Position numbers and translations under genes: made by a program. DNA of 64,000 nt from HGM13233 sp964478515 (GTDB taxonomy: Bacteria > Bacillota > Clostridia > Oscillospirales > Ruminococcaceae): assembly GCA_964478515.1 (NCBI GenBank), contig CAYZIL010000007.1, positions 9,479 through 73,478 of the forward strand. The letters are read 5' to 3'. The notes beneath the pieces were generated by a model that worked only from the letters and a program-made list of their open reading frames with translations, was not told the DNA's origin and searched no databases. Every line of letters starts with the position of its first letter. Position 1 is the first letter of the stretch. Positions 8,508-17,327 of the stretch are shown here, piece by piece.

Positions 8508-9464
8508 ATGGAAGTGTTGGAAAGACTGAAAAACTGCGGTCTGGTGCCGGTAGTTGTTATTGAGGACGCCAAGAACGCCGTTCCCACCGCCAAGGCGCTG
8601 CTCGCCGGCGGTATAGATGTTATGGAAATTACCTTCCGCACCGCCGCGGCTGCCGACAGCATAAAAGCCGTCGCGGACGCCGTGCCGGAAATGCTCGTCG
8701 GCGCCGGCACGGTGCTCAACGTCGAGCAGGCGCAGCGCGCCGTCGGCGCGGGCGCGAAATTTATTGTCTCGCCGGGCTTTGACGAGGAGCTTGTCAAGTG
8801 GTGCATTGCCGAAAACGTGCCCACGACGCCGGGCTGCGTCACCCCGACCGAAATAACCGCGGCAATAAAACTGGGTCTTAAGGTGCTGAAGTTCTTCCCG
8901 GCCGGCGTCTACGGCGGGCTGTCGGCAATGAAGGCGCTGTCCGGCCCCTTCGGCGGCATTAAATTTATTCCCACCGGCGGAATTAACGCGGACAACGTCG
9001 GCGACTACGCAGCGGCGCCGTTCGTGCACGCCGTCGGCGGCAGCTGGGTGTGCTCCAAAGCGGATATCGCAGCCGGCAACTTTGAAAAAATTACCGAGCT
9101 CAGCCGTCAGGCTATTGCCACAATGATGGGTTTTGAGCTGGCGCACATCGGCATAAACGAGCCGGACGCGGCCGCCTCGCTGGACGTCTGCCGCGGTTTT
9201 AACGACGCTTTCGGCTTTACCGTAAAAGAGGGCAACAGCAGCAACTTCGCCGGCAGCGGCATAGAGGTAATGAAGAGCAAATATCTCGGCGTCAACGGTC
9301 ACATCGCCGTGCGCACCAACAATATCGCTCGCGCCATTGCCTACCTTGAAAAGAAGGGCTACAGCGCCGACATGTCCACCGCCAAAAGCAAGGGCGACAA
9401 GATGATAGCGGTCTATCTCAAAAACGAGATCGGCGGTTTCGCCGTCCATCTGCTGCAGAAATAA
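8508..9464 (+). CDS. KDPG/KHG aldolase fused to a C-terminal VOC (glyoxalase-like) domain
   Basis: Class I aldolase cleaving 2-keto-3-deoxy-6-phosphogluconate to pyruvate and glyceraldehyde-3-phosphate. Residues about 1-205 hold the Eda-type barrel: MEITFRTAAAADSI, GAGTVLN, FIVSPGF, PGCVTPTE, the Schiff-base lysine in KFFPAGVYGG, and PTGGINADN. Residues about 210-318 match the VOC fold (HIGIN, a conserved NGHIAVRTNNI, then GGFAVHLLQK). The aldolase alone is normally about 210 aa, so the tail is an addition. Perfect SD AAGGAGG at 8492-8498 fixes ATG 8508. The next gene is the matching KDG kinase. Confidence 0.88.
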   Translation: MEVLERLKNCGLVPVVVIEDAKNAVPTAKALLAGGIDVMEITFRTAAAADSIKAVADAVPEMLVGAGTVLNVEQAQRAVGAGAKFIVSPGFDEELVKWCIAENVPTTPGCVTPTEITAAIKLGLKVLKFFPAGVYGGLSAMKALSGPFGGIKFIPTGGINADNVGDYAAAPFVHAVGGSWVCSKADIAAGNFEKITELSRQAIATMMGFELAHIGINEPDAAASLDVCRGFNDAFGFTVKEGNSSNFAGSGIEVMKSKYLGVNGHIAVRTNNIARAIAYLEKKGYSADMSTAKSKGDKMIAVYLKNEIGGFAVHLLQK

Positions 9465-9477
9465 GGAGACTTGAAAG

Positions 9478-10506
9478 ATGAAAGTACTTACCTTCGGAGA
9501 GATTATGATTCGGCTCAAAGCGCCGGGAGTGGAGCGCTTTTTCCAGTCCCCGCTGCTTGAGGCCACCTACGGCGGCGGCGAGGCCAACGTGGCCGTGTCG
9601 CTGGCGAACTTCGGCATGGACGCCGAATATTTGACCGTGCTGCCGCAAAACGTGCTCGGCGACCACTGCATTGACGAGCTGCGCCGCTTCGGCGTTAACA
9701 CCGCCAAAGTACAGCGCGGGCCCGGCCGCATGGGAATCTATTTTCTCGAAGCCGGCGCCAACCAGCTGCCCAGCAAAGTGGTTTACGACCGCGCGGACTC
9801 GGCCATTGCCCTTGCCAAACCCGGCGACATAGACTGGAAATCCGCCTTTAAGGGCGTCGACTGGTTCCACATTTCCGGCATCACCCCGGCAATATCCAAG
9901 AGCGCCATGGAACTTTCGCTCGAGAGCGTCAAGGCTGCCAAGGCCGCCGGCGTCACCGTTTCGTGCGACCTTAATTTCCGCAAAAACCTGTGGAAATACG
10001 GCGTCAGCGCGCCTGAGGTCATGTGTGAGCTGGTAAAATACGTCGACGTCGCCATCGGCAACGAGGAAGACTGCCAAAAGTCGCTGGGTATAAAAGCCGA
10101 CGTCGATGTTGCCGGCGGCAAGGGACTTGACACCGACAAATACAAGGCGCTCACCGACAAGGTGCTCGCCGCCTACCCCAACTTGAAAATGATAGCCGTG
10201 ACGCTGCGCGAGAGCATCAGCGCCGACGCCAACGGCTGGCACGCGTGCTTAAACGACCGCGAACAGTTCTGCTTGAGCCGCAGGTATGATATAATGGACA
10301 TTATTGACCGCGTCGGCGGCGGCGACAGCTTCGCCGGCGGCCTCATCTACGGTCTTAACACCTACGACACCCACCAGGAGGCGCTGGAATTTGCCGTGGC
10401 GGCCTCCTGTCTCAAGCATTCCATCAGCGGCGACTTCAACCGCGTCGGCGTGGCCGATGTCGAAAAGCTGAAAAATGGCGACGGTTCCGGCCGCGTGCAG
10501 CGCTAA
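9478..10506 (+). CDS. kdgK: 2-keto-3-deoxygluconate kinase (PfkB family)
   Basis: Phosphorylates KDG to KDPG, the substrate of the aldolase just upstream. The 342-aa protein has the PfkB N-terminal motif YGGGEANVAVSLANFG near residue 30 and the C-terminal anion-hole/base motif DRVGGGDSFAGGL near 278. A sugar-kinase beta-clasp lies between. SD AAGGAGA precedes ATG 9478. This is the last gene before a strong terminator, so the operon ends with entry into the lower Entner-Doudoroff route. The PfkB family is broad, but the neighbouring aldolase makes KDG the best substrate call. Confidence 0.87.
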   Translation: MKVLTFGEIMIRLKAPGVERFFQSPLLEATYGGGEANVAVSLANFGMDAEYLTVLPQNVLGDHCIDELRRFGVNTAKVQRGPGRMGIYFLEAGANQLPSKVVYDRADSAIALAKPGDIDWKSAFKGVDWFHISGITPAISKSAMELSLESVKAAKAAGVTVSCDLNFRKNLWKYGVSAPEVMCELVKYVDVAIGNEEDCQKSLGIKADVDVAGGKGLDTDKYKALTDKVLAAYPNLKMIAVTLRESISADANGWHACLNDREQFCLSRRYDIMDIIDRVGGGDSFAGGLIYGLNTYDTHQEALEFAVAASCLKHSISGDFNRVGVADVEKLKNGDGSGRVQR

Positions 10507-10525
10507 TAGCCCGAAAAACGAATTT

Positions 10526-10561
10526 ACGGGCGCGCCGGTTCGTTGCCGGCGCGCCCGTTTT
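10526..10561 (+). terminator. Rho-independent terminator of the liv-kdgK operon
   Basis: Perfect 11-bp GC stem (GGGCGCGCCGG at 10528-10538 with CCGGCGCGCCC at 10546-10556), extended by two A/C-G/T pairs, followed by TTTT. Confidence 0.9.
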
Positions 10562-10588
10562 GTACCCCGATTGCAGTATGGAGAAAAT

Positions 10589-11530
10589 ATGACGGATAAC
10601 CTGCTCGCCTCAATAAATATTGTTCTGCCTATGTTCGTTTACGGGCTTGTCGGCTTTGCCACCCGCCGCACCGGCCTGGTGCCGGAACAGGCTTTTGCCG
10701 GGCTCAGCAAGCTCTACTTGAACGCACTGTTGCCCTGCACGCTGTTTGTCAGCGTCGCCAATCTCAGCCGCGAGCCAATCAGCGCGCGCATGTTCCTTTA
10801 CTTGCTGGGGGTAATTGTCGTTACGCTGGCGGCCTGCTTGATAATTGTGCCGCGGCTGGAAAAAAGAGCAGAGGACCGCGGCGTAATAATGCAGGCGCTA
10901 TTGCGCGGCAACACGGCCGTGTACGGCATACCGCTCGCGCAGGGTCTTGTCGGCAGCGACGACATCGGCGACATTGCGCTGCTGCTGGGCGCGGCGATTG
11001 TGGTTTACAATTTGGTGGCGCCGCTGCTTTACCGCGACGTCGGCGGCCGCAAGAGCAGCCTTGCCGGCATGCTAAAAAGTATTGTCACCAACCCGCTGTT
11101 GATAGCCGAGGCGCTCGGCGGTCTGTGGCTGCTCAGCGGCTGGCAGCTGCCGCAGTTTGCCGACACGGCGCTGCGCTCCATGGGCGCGGCGGCGACGCCG
11201 CTGGCGTTCATTTGCATCGGCGCGTCGTTCTCACTCAAGGCGGCGGCTAAAGACCGCGGCCGCATTGCGCTCGTCAGCGCCGTAAGGCTGGTGGCGGCGC
11301 CGCTGCTGTGGGTCACTCTCGCGGTCTGCGCGCTCGGCTTCAACGCCCACGAGACTGCGGGCGTGCTGGCTGTTGCGGCCACGCCCTGCGCGGTGTGCAC
11401 CTTCCCGATGGCCAAAGTCTACGGCGCCAACGCCGAGCTTGCCGGCGAGCTGGTGGTGATGGAGACGGCGCTGTCCGTAATTACGCTGTTTTTGTTTATT
11501 TTCGCGCTCAAAACTCTCGGTGCGGTCTGA
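10589..11530 (+). CDS. AEC (auxin efflux carrier) family permease
   Basis: Inner-membrane secondary transporter of 313 aa with about ten hydrophobic segments. It opens MTDNLLASINIVLPMFVYGLVGF, typical of AEC/MleP-like carriers of small organic acids. A central GNTAVYGIPLAQGL segment near residue 108 matches the conserved crossover region. ATG 10589 follows TATGGAGAAAAT. The gene stands alone between two terminators, after the catabolic operon. Export or uptake of an acid produced by that pathway is possible but not shown. Confidence 0.85.
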   Translation: MTDNLLASINIVLPMFVYGLVGFATRRTGLVPEQAFAGLSKLYLNALLPCTLFVSVANLSREPISARMFLYLLGVIVVTLAACLIIVPRLEKRAEDRGVIMQALLRGNTAVYGIPLAQGLVGSDDIGDIALLLGAAIVVYNLVAPLLYRDVGGRKSSLAGMLKSIVTNPLLIAEALGGLWLLSGWQLPQFADTALRSMGAAATPLAFICIGASFSLKAAAKDRGRIALVSAVRLVAAPLLWVTLAVCALGFNAHETAGVLAVAATPCAVCTFPMAKVYGANAELAGELVVMETALSVITLFLFIFALKTLGAV

Positions 11531-11549
11531 GCCGAAAACCGATAATATC

Positions 11550-11576
11550 AGCGCGGCTGTGTCAGCCGCGCTTTTT
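11550..11576 (+). terminator. Terminator of the AEC permease gene
   Basis: Ten-base perfect stem AGCGCGGCTG / CAGCCGCGCT with a TGT loop, followed by TTTTTCT. Confidence 0.85.
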
Positions 11577-11633
11577 CTCTTTCGGCAGCGAGCCGCCGCT
11601 GCGGCGCTCTGAGCATACTCGAAAAAATAGTTT

Positions 11634-11667
11634 TAAAAGCCGCCGTCAAGCAGACGGCGGCTTTTTT
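11634..11667 (-). terminator. Terminator of the methyltransferase gene (bidirectional)
   Basis: GCCGCCGTC and GACGGCGGC form the stem, flanked by AAAA on the left and TTTTTT on the right. It can stop transcripts from both sides and lies just beyond the stop of the minus-strand methyltransferase. Confidence 0.85.
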
Positions 11668-11684
11668 GGGCAGAAGTTTTCCGA

Positions 11685-12503
11685 TTACATTTTGCCGGGT
11701 TTGCGGCCAATATACATGGCGTGTTCGGAAAAGGCGAGAAATTCCGGAAGCTCAAGAAACTTTTTAGCCGTTTCCACCCACAGGTCATACTCGTCCTTGG
11801 GAAAGGTCTTCAGCTGGTTTTCGTTAAGCGTAAGTATGCCCTCTTGCGCAAAAAGATGAAGCTTTTCAAGAGCGAATTCACTGAGGAAAGGCTCTATCTG
11901 CCGCTGGTTAAAAAAGCAGGCGGAGGTAAAAGCGGGCCCGGTATACCCGGTTCTGTTTACGATTGAGTCAATTAGCTTTGCGGTAGACGGGTCGGCCATA
12001 TCGGCGGGCAAAAAACCCGGTCCGTTTTTCAAGTCGTAGATAAGTCCGGCAAAATCGAGAATAAACGAGCAGTAAAATATCCCGCCCGGCTTTAAGTGAG
12101 AGAGCGAAAGCCGCACGGCTTTTTTCAGGTCTTCCTTCTCGGTAAGGTGGTACAAAGGCCCCATGAGAAAGACGTGGTCAAAAAGCCCAAGGTCCATGGA
12201 GTCGAGCTCAAGGCAGTTGCCGACTTTGCGATTGAACTTTACATTGAACTCAGCCGCTTTCTCTTTCGCCAGCGCTATATTGCCGGAAGACAGGTCCACC
12301 AGCGTAACCTCGCAGCCTTTTTTTGCGTAATAGACAGAGTACCTGCCCGGCCCGCCGCCGATATCCAGAACACTGTCGCCGCGGCGGATATATTTGTCCA
12401 TCATATATGTTGTAAAAACGAACTCAAAGGGATGCTCTTCAAGACGCTGCCATTCCTTGAGCGAGTTTTCGTCATAGTATTTTTTTACGTCGTCTATGCT
12501 CAT
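11685..12503 (-). CDS. Class I SAM-dependent methyltransferase
   Basis: 272-aa soluble methyltransferase. Motif I is SVLDIGGGPGRYSVYYA (near residue 46), followed by VTLVDLSSGNIALAKEK (motif II region). FDHVFLMGPLYHL forms motif IV, and LSHLKPGGIFYCSFILDF is the post-motif strand. The start is ATG 12503, set by GGAGG directly upstream; a longer frame continues into the next gene and is not supported. The acceptor is unknown. The gene follows the VanZ/RDD gene on the same strand with an 80-bp gap holding a short GC hairpin at 12531-12548. Confidence 0.88.
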   Translation of the reverse strand: MSIDDVKKYYDENSLKEWQRLEEHPFEFVFTTYMMDKYIRRGDSVLDIGGGPGRYSVYYAKKGCEVTLVDLSSGNIALAKEKAAEFNVKFNRKVGNCLELDSMDLGLFDHVFLMGPLYHLTEKEDLKKAVRLSLSHLKPGGIFYCSFILDFAGLIYDLKNGPGFLPADMADPSTAKLIDSIVNRTGYTGPAFTSACFFNQRQIEPFLSEFALEKLHLFAQEGILTLNENQLKTFPKDEYDLWVETAKKFLELPEFLAFSEHAMYIGRKPGKM

Positions 12504-12582
12504 TGCGCACCTCCTGGTTTTGAAATTGACCTGCCGCCGGCGCGGCAGACACGCTGTTTCGCGGCTCGGCTGTTCGTTAAAA

Positions 12583-13824
12583 CTATTTTGCCGGCTCGCC
12601 GCTGTCGGGTGTGGCGGCGGTAATTTCCGGCGTGTCGGCAGAAATTTTCGCGTCGCTGTCGGCGGCGTCGGGGCAGCGCATATGTACCGTGCTGGTATTG
12701 ACAATTCCGCTGAGCCGGGCGTAGGTAAAGCAGTCGCGCTTTTTTGCTCCTGTTCTAAAGAAATGCACCGCGAATACGACCCAGATGACAAATGCCGCCG
12801 GCACGAATAGTATGCAAAGCAGGTTTACCAGCATCGGAGCGCTGCGCGTCGCGTCGACAAGCAGTACCGCCCAGCCGGGCAGTGGCAGAATGACAAGGTA
12901 CAAAAGTCCGTAGCGGACGAGATATTGCCGCCAGCGCGGCTTGCCACCGTCGGGGCGGCGCAGCCGCAATCCCACGCAGAACTTGCCCGGCGTGTAGCCG
13001 CCGCTGAGCAGCGGAAAAACAAAGAATATCAGCAGTACGCCGGCAATGTAGCCCGGCAGCAGACTGGTGTCGAGCGCTGCGGCAAGCCCGCTCAAGCCCA
13101 CAAGTTTGAGCGGGTAGGGAAGCAGCGCCGCAAAGCTGGAGACAAAGAAGTTGTCTATCATCATTGCCACAAAGCGCCGCGTCAGCGTCACGCGGCGGCC
13201 GCGCGCGTAGGAGCGCTCGTCCATGCGCTCACGCGAGGGCAGTATTTTCGCAAACAGCGGAGCCAGCCAAAAGCCGCACATGCCGCCCAGGGTGTTGAGC
13301 ATCAGGTCGTCCACGTCGAACAGCCGGTAGGCGCGCTCGTAAATGCCGTATAATCCGCTGAGCTGCGTCAGTTCGAAAAACAGGCTGACGGCAAACACAA
13401 TAAACAGCGTCTGGTACCAGTTGCACTGAAAATAATAGCGCAGGTATACGCCCAGCGGCAGCAGTAGCAGCACGTTGAAGGCGACGACCAGCACCGCGGC
13501 GCTGCGCAGCGCCGCGAGATATGTCGACGGGTTGCTGATAACGAGTCCCGAGTCGCGAAACATGTCGCCGATAAAGGTAAAGGGAACGAGCTGCGTGGTC
13601 GGCCCGCTGAGTGCGGCGACGCTTTCGGGACTCGGCAGCGGCAAAATGACCATGAAATAGGCGCAAATGCCGTAAAGTATCAGCGAATAGATTATCAGAG
13701 TGCGCACTAAAGAAATGCTGCCGTAGCGCCGGTACTGCCAAATAACGTAGGGCAGGGTAAAAAGCGCGGCGGCGGCGGGAAAAGCCACCAGCGCGTAAAC
13801 AATGTTGTTGATATAAAGGCTCAT
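12583..13824 (-). CDS. VanZ-like and RDD domain membrane protein
   Basis: 413-aa multispanning protein. The first 200 residues give four to five hydrophobic segments in the VanZ arrangement, including the characteristic ELTQLSGLYGI...RLFDVDDLMLNTLGG region. About residues 205-370 form an RDD domain with its early Arg (RRVTLTRRFVAMMIDNFF) and LLVDATRS. VanZ-domain proteins are linked to low-level teicoplanin resistance and envelope functions, and VanZ-RDD fusions occur in many Firmicutes. SD AGGAGCGG precedes ATG 13824. The polar tail from about residue 385 is low complexity. Confidence 0.85.
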   Translation of the reverse strand: MSLYINNIVYALVAFPAAAALFTLPYVIWQYRRYGSISLVRTLIIYSLILYGICAYFMVILPLPSPESVAALSGPTTQLVPFTFIGDMFRDSGLVISNPSTYLAALRSAAVLVVAFNVLLLLPLGVYLRYYFQCNWYQTLFIVFAVSLFFELTQLSGLYGIYERAYRLFDVDDLMLNTLGGMCGFWLAPLFAKILPSRERMDERSYARGRRVTLTRRFVAMMIDNFFVSSFAALLPYPLKLVGLSGLAAALDTSLLPGYIAGVLLIFFVFPLLSGGYTPGKFCVGLRLRRPDGGKPRWRQYLVRYGLLYLVILPLPGWAVLLVDATRSAPMLVNLLCILFVPAAFVIWVVFAVHFFRTGAKKRDCFTYARLSGIVNTSTVHMRCPDAADSDAKISADTPEITAATPDSGEPAK

Positions 13825-13893
13825 TACCGCTCCTGTTTGATTGTATTCTATATATTACAACGAATTAATCTTACAGTTTTCTTCACGGTTAGT

Positions 13894-13927
13894 CAAAAAA
13901 ACATCCCCGCGGCGCGGGGATGTTTTT
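13894..13927 (-). terminator. Terminator of the PTS/nucleotidyltransferase operon
   Basis: CATCCCCGC and GCGGGGATG flank a GGC loop, with A-rich sequence at 13895-13901 giving the U-tract on the minus strand and TTTTT on the plus strand. It lies 11 bp after the nucleotidyltransferase stop. Confidence 0.88.
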
Positions 13928-13937
13928 GCAGGTGATT

Positions 13938-15296
13938 TTACCAGCCGTATTTTTCGGGGCCCCATTTGCGGCTCAGCTGCTGCTGTTCGCACAGCAGCAG
14001 GGTGCCGTGCTCTGTGCGCCCGCCGCAAACCACGCCGGGGCCGACACAGCAGTTACCGCCGACACGCGCGCCGGGCAGCAAAGTGCAGTTGACGCCGGTG
14101 CGGGAATTGTCGCCGACGAAGGCGGCTTTTGCCAGAGGGTGGACGACCCGTTTGCCGCTTTCGCGCTGCGCGCAATCGCCGTCGTCAAAGCGCAGAAATG
14201 CGACACTGGTGCCGGCGCCGATGTCGACGTCGCGGCCGAAAACGCCGTACAGCTCACAGTTGTGCACGGCGGCGACGCCGTCCATGAGCACGCCGCAGAC
14301 CTCGGCTGTGAAGCCTATTTTGCAGCGGTCGCCGACAACTGTGCCGGGCGACAGTTTGCAGCGGTCCTCTATTACGCAGCCGCGGCCGATAATTACATTG
14401 TTGCCGACGGTGACGCCGTTTTCTATTACCGTGTCGTCGCCGACAATGGCGGCGCCCTTAAAGACCACGCCGTCGCCGACAACGGCGCGCGTCCCCAGAC
14501 GTACGCGGCCGGTCCTGGCGCTTGCGGACACGCGCGCGTCGGCGGCAAAATCGTCAGCGGTCACCTGTGCACACTCGTATTCGCAGCACAGAATGTTGGC
14601 GCTCATCAGCTCCCAGACGTAATCGATGTCGACAAGCGGGCCGCGCGCGGCGCGAGTCTCTATTTGGGCGCCGCGCTCCAGCGCGCCTTGCAGGCAGTTT
14701 TCAATCCAGTAGCCGGCGGCGGGCATGCCGCCGGTCGGCACCCGCTCAAAGACCGGCGGCGCTGTCTCAAGGCAGGAATAAAGCTCGCGCTTTAGCAAAA
14801 AGACGCCGCCGCTGCGGGCGTTGACGTAGTGGGGCCGCGGGTGGCCGCAAAACAGCGCGGCGCGGCCGTCGGCACAGCGCACGCCTATCCAGTCGCGCTT
14901 TTCAAAGTCTGCCGTTTCGTCCTGCACAAGCACCGCCGCGGCGCAGTCTGCGGCCGGCTGTGCGAGCATCTGCGCGAGGTCGGGCTCGCTCAAATAAATG
15001 TCGCCGTAGAGAAAAAGAGTTTCGTTTGCATCGCCGGCCGCCGCGGCGAGAGCAGCGCCGAGCCCGGGCAGCTGTGCTTCGCAGATGTCCGCGTCGTACC
15101 CGGCAAAGCAGTGGCGCACCCACTGCGCGCCGCAGCCGGCGACGATTGTTATCGGGCCGATACCCAGCCGGCGCAGTAACTCAAACTGGCGCACGGCGTT
15201 GGGTACGTTGCCTACGGGCAGCAGCGCTTTTTGCCGGTCCTTGTCAAAGGGGAACATGCGGCTGCCGGCGCCACCGGCCAAAATTACGGCATTCAA
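13938..15296 (-). CDS. Sugar-phosphate nucleotidyltransferase with C-terminal left-handed beta-helix
   Basis: 452-aa two-domain protein. Residues about 1-235 are a Rossmann-like NTP transferase with the pyrophosphorylase signature LAGGAGSRMFPFDKDRQKALL. From about 270 on come hexapeptide repeats (for example VVGDGVVFKGAAIVGDDTVI), as in GlmU-type and mannose-1-phosphate guanylyltransferase-like enzymes. The start is TTG 15296, placed 5 nt after GAGGTGAG; a GTG nine bases upstream overlaps that SD. It is last in the PTS operon, directly behind the SIS gene. It may activate the imported sugar after phosphorylation, but which NTP and sugar it uses cannot be read. A regulatory role is possible. 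Confidence 0.82.
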   Translation of the reverse strand: MNAVILAGGAGSRMFPFDKDRQKALLPVGNVPNAVRQFELLRRLGIGPITIVAGCGAQWVRHCFAGYDADICEAQLPGLGAALAAAAGDANETLFLYGDIYLSEPDLAQMLAQPAADCAAAVLVQDETADFEKRDWIGVRCADGRAALFCGHPRPHYVNARSGGVFLLKRELYSCLETAPPVFERVPTGGMPAAGYWIENCLQGALERGAQIETRAARGPLVDIDYVWELMSANILCCEYECAQVTADDFAADARVSASARTGRVRLGTRAVVGDGVVFKGAAIVGDDTVIENGVTVGNNVIIGRGCVIEDRCKLSPGTVVGDRCKIGFTAEVCGVLMDGVAAVHNCELYGVFGRDVDIGAGTSVAFLRFDDGDCAQRESGKRVVHPLAKAAFVGDNSRTGVNCTLLPGARVGGNCCVGPGVVCGGRTEHGTLLLCEQQQLSRKWGPEKYGW

Positions 15297-15306
15297 TGTG
15301 CTCACC

Positions 15307-16032
15307 TCAGCAATACTTAGCAAATAATTTTTCGTTGTATTCGTCGGCGCCGTCGAGGTTGCTGCTGCGGAACACCTCCGGCTCCTCGCCGGCGCGCACC
15401 AGCTTGTCGACAAAGGCTATTACCAAAGCCTGCGCGAGCGCGGCGCCGGTAACGGTGGAAGTCGGACCCATCGGCGTCGGCAGCCCCTCAACGGTAAAGC
15501 CGGCGTCGCCGGGAACGGATTTGTTGTCGAGCGCCACGTCGGCAACTTCAAAAAGCCGCTTGCCGAGCGAATTGCGCGGCGTCACTTTGGCGCTGTGAGT
15601 CAGCGAGGTTATTGCGATTACCGCACAGCCGCGCTGTTTTGCCAGCGCCGCCATCTCCACAGGCACGGCGTTGCGCCCCGAGTTGGAGATTATCAAAATC
15701 ACGTCGTTTTTGCCGACGCCATACAGTTTGAGCATCGCATCGGCATAGCCGGACAGGCGCTCGAGCTGGGTGCTTTTATTGGGCATTTCGTGCAGCATCA
15801 TTTCAGGTGGCAATATTGCCCGCACGGGGGCATAGCCGCCGGCGCGCTCGAACAGCTCCTCGGCTATCATGTGCGAGTGGCCGGTACCGAACACATAGAA
15901 ATTGCCGCCGGCGCGGTGGGAGTCAAACAGCAGCTGCGCGCCGCGCTCAATATTGTCGCACTCGGTGTCGAGCGTTTTCAGTTTTTCACCGACGTAGTCA
16001 AAAAAGCGCCGGGCGGTATTGTTGTCAGTCAT
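15307..16032 (-). CDS. SIS-domain sugar isomerase-like protein (UPF0309 type)
   Basis: 241-aa single SIS (phosphosugar-binding) domain protein. FYVFGTGHSHMIAEELFERAGG near residue 43 is the UPF0309/AgaS-like signature, and DVILIISNSGRNAVPVEMA near 105 is the Ser-rich phosphate loop. It overlaps the ceramidase-like gene by 4 bp and is followed at once by the nucleotidyltransferase. SIS proteins in PTS operons usually isomerise or bind the phosphosugar, often an amino sugar phosphate. Which reaction occurs here is open. Confidence 0.85.
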   Translation of the reverse strand: MTDNNTARRFFDYVGEKLKTLDTECDNIERGAQLLFDSHRAGGNFYVFGTGHSHMIAEELFERAGGYAPVRAILPPEMMLHEMPNKSTQLERLSGYADAMLKLYGVGKNDVILIISNSGRNAVPVEMAALAKQRGCAVIAITSLTHSAKVTPRNSLGKRLFEVADVALDNKSVPGDAGFTVEGLPTPMGPTSTVTGAALAQALVIAFVDKLVRAGEEPEVFRSSNLDGADEYNEKLFAKYC

Positions 16033-17327
16033 AATTTTTCCTCCAGTGTTTGCGCGGTGAGCTTAAGCAGCCGCTCACCTTCGCCGTATTCAAAAGCAGT
16101 GGTGTATTTTTCGTAATTGTTCGAGTCTTTTATTGCCGCGTTCGGCAAGTAGCCGAGGTAGTCGCAGGCGTAGCCGACGGGAACGAAGCGACCGGCGTGT
16201 TTTTCCCGCAGCGGGTTGGTAAGCGCCGAGAACAGCTCAAAGGGAAAGAACGCCAAAGTAAAGTCGGCAAGACTCAAGGTGCCTATATGGACGCTGAGCT
16301 CGTCGTGAGCCGGCTGGTACTGTGCATACAGCGCGCCGAGAAACGCGCCCTCGGCAGTCGCTTGCAGCAGCCGCAGCTCGCCGCCTGTCGCCCCAGCCGC
16401 CATGCCGGCCGCAAGGGCCTTTTTTGCGCGCTCAAGCTCCTGCATGGCGGTGTGCGCGGCGACGTGCCGCACCCTCAGCGCGGCGTCGCAGCTGCCGCAG
16501 CTAAAGGCGCCGACAGCGCTGCCGTCCCGCAGCTGCGCGGCAGCTGCGGCAATTTGCCCCGCCATTATGCCGCCGAGCCGCTCCGTTTCGGCAAAACCCT
16601 CGCCGCGGCGGGTAAAGCGGGTGCTGACGTCGCCGGCAGCGCCGTTGAGAAACATGACCATGTCGGCGGCGCCCTGTTCGCGAAGGATTCGCGCGGTCTC
16701 GCCCGGCCAGTCGGCGCTGACAAAAAGGTTGTTTTCGTGCAGCACTGTCGGGTGGCAGGCGGCGCTGTAAAGCAGCAGCTTGCGCCCGTCTGCGGCAGTA
16801 AAGCGAAACAGCGTCAAAAACGGGTCGCCGGGTTTAGTCGGGTCGTTGCGGTCGCTGCCGATACCGTCGGCGCGCACCGCGCCGGCGGCAAGGGTGCACT
16901 CGGCAAGCGAGGTACAGGCGGTTTCGAGAGCGGTTTCGGCGCTGCGCTCTACGGCGCGCACAAAGTCGGGTTCGGCCTTGCCGAAAATAAGTTCCAGCAG
17001 CGGCGCCATGTCGGCGTCGGCGGTAAAATATCCCCCCGGCGCCGAATGGTCGTGCGCTGCGCACAAAAAGAAGGAGTCGGCGGCAACGCCGTGCGCTGCC
17101 GCAAAGGCGGCGAGCCTTGCCGTCATGGTGCCGTCGACGGCGAGCAGGTCAAGTGTGACGATGGCACAGCGGCGCGCGCCGCACTCTATTACGGCCGCGC
17201 GGGCGTACAGCGGGTCGTGCACGCCGGCCGGCGTGCGCGGCGCGGTGTTCTCGTAGCCGATGAGCGGCCCGCAGCCGTCAACGGGTATTTCGCAGCGGGC
17301 AAAACCGACGCGCAGCTTGTCGCTCAT
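16029..17327 (-). CDS. Neutral/alkaline ceramidase N-terminal domain-like hydrolase
   Basis: 432-aa protein matching the N-terminal domain of neutral ceramidases. It has AAHDHSAPGGYF near residue 86 (zinc His pair; HTHSGPGG in ceramidases), SAACHPTVLHE and SADWPGETA near 190-205, and NGAAGDVS near 225 (GDVS carries the nucleophile Ser in ceramidases). No signal peptide is visible and the ceramidase C-terminal domain is absent, so a cytoplasmic hydrolase is likely. The start is ATG 17327, overlapping the IID stop as ATGA. In a PTS operon it may cut an amide such as an N-acyl group from a phosphorylated sugar; this is inference. Confidence 0.8.
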   Translation of the reverse strand: MSDKLRVGFARCEIPVDGCGPLIGYENTAPRTPAGVHDPLYARAAVIECGARRCAIVTLDLLAVDGTMTARLAAFAAAHGVAADSFFLCAAHDHSAPGGYFTADADMAPLLELIFGKAEPDFVRAVERSAETALETACTSLAECTLAAGAVRADGIGSDRNDPTKPGDPFLTLFRFTAADGRKLLLYSAACHPTVLHENNLFVSADWPGETARILREQGAADMVMFLNGAAGDVSTRFTRRGEGFAETERLGGIMAGQIAAAAAQLRDGSAVGAFSCGSCDAALRVRHVAAHTAMQELERAKKALAAGMAAGATGGELRLLQATAEGAFLGALYAQYQPAHDELSVHIGTLSLADFTLAFFPFELFSALTNPLREKHAGRFVPVGYACDYLGYLPNAAIKDSNNYEKYTTAFEYGEGERLLKLTAQTLEEKL

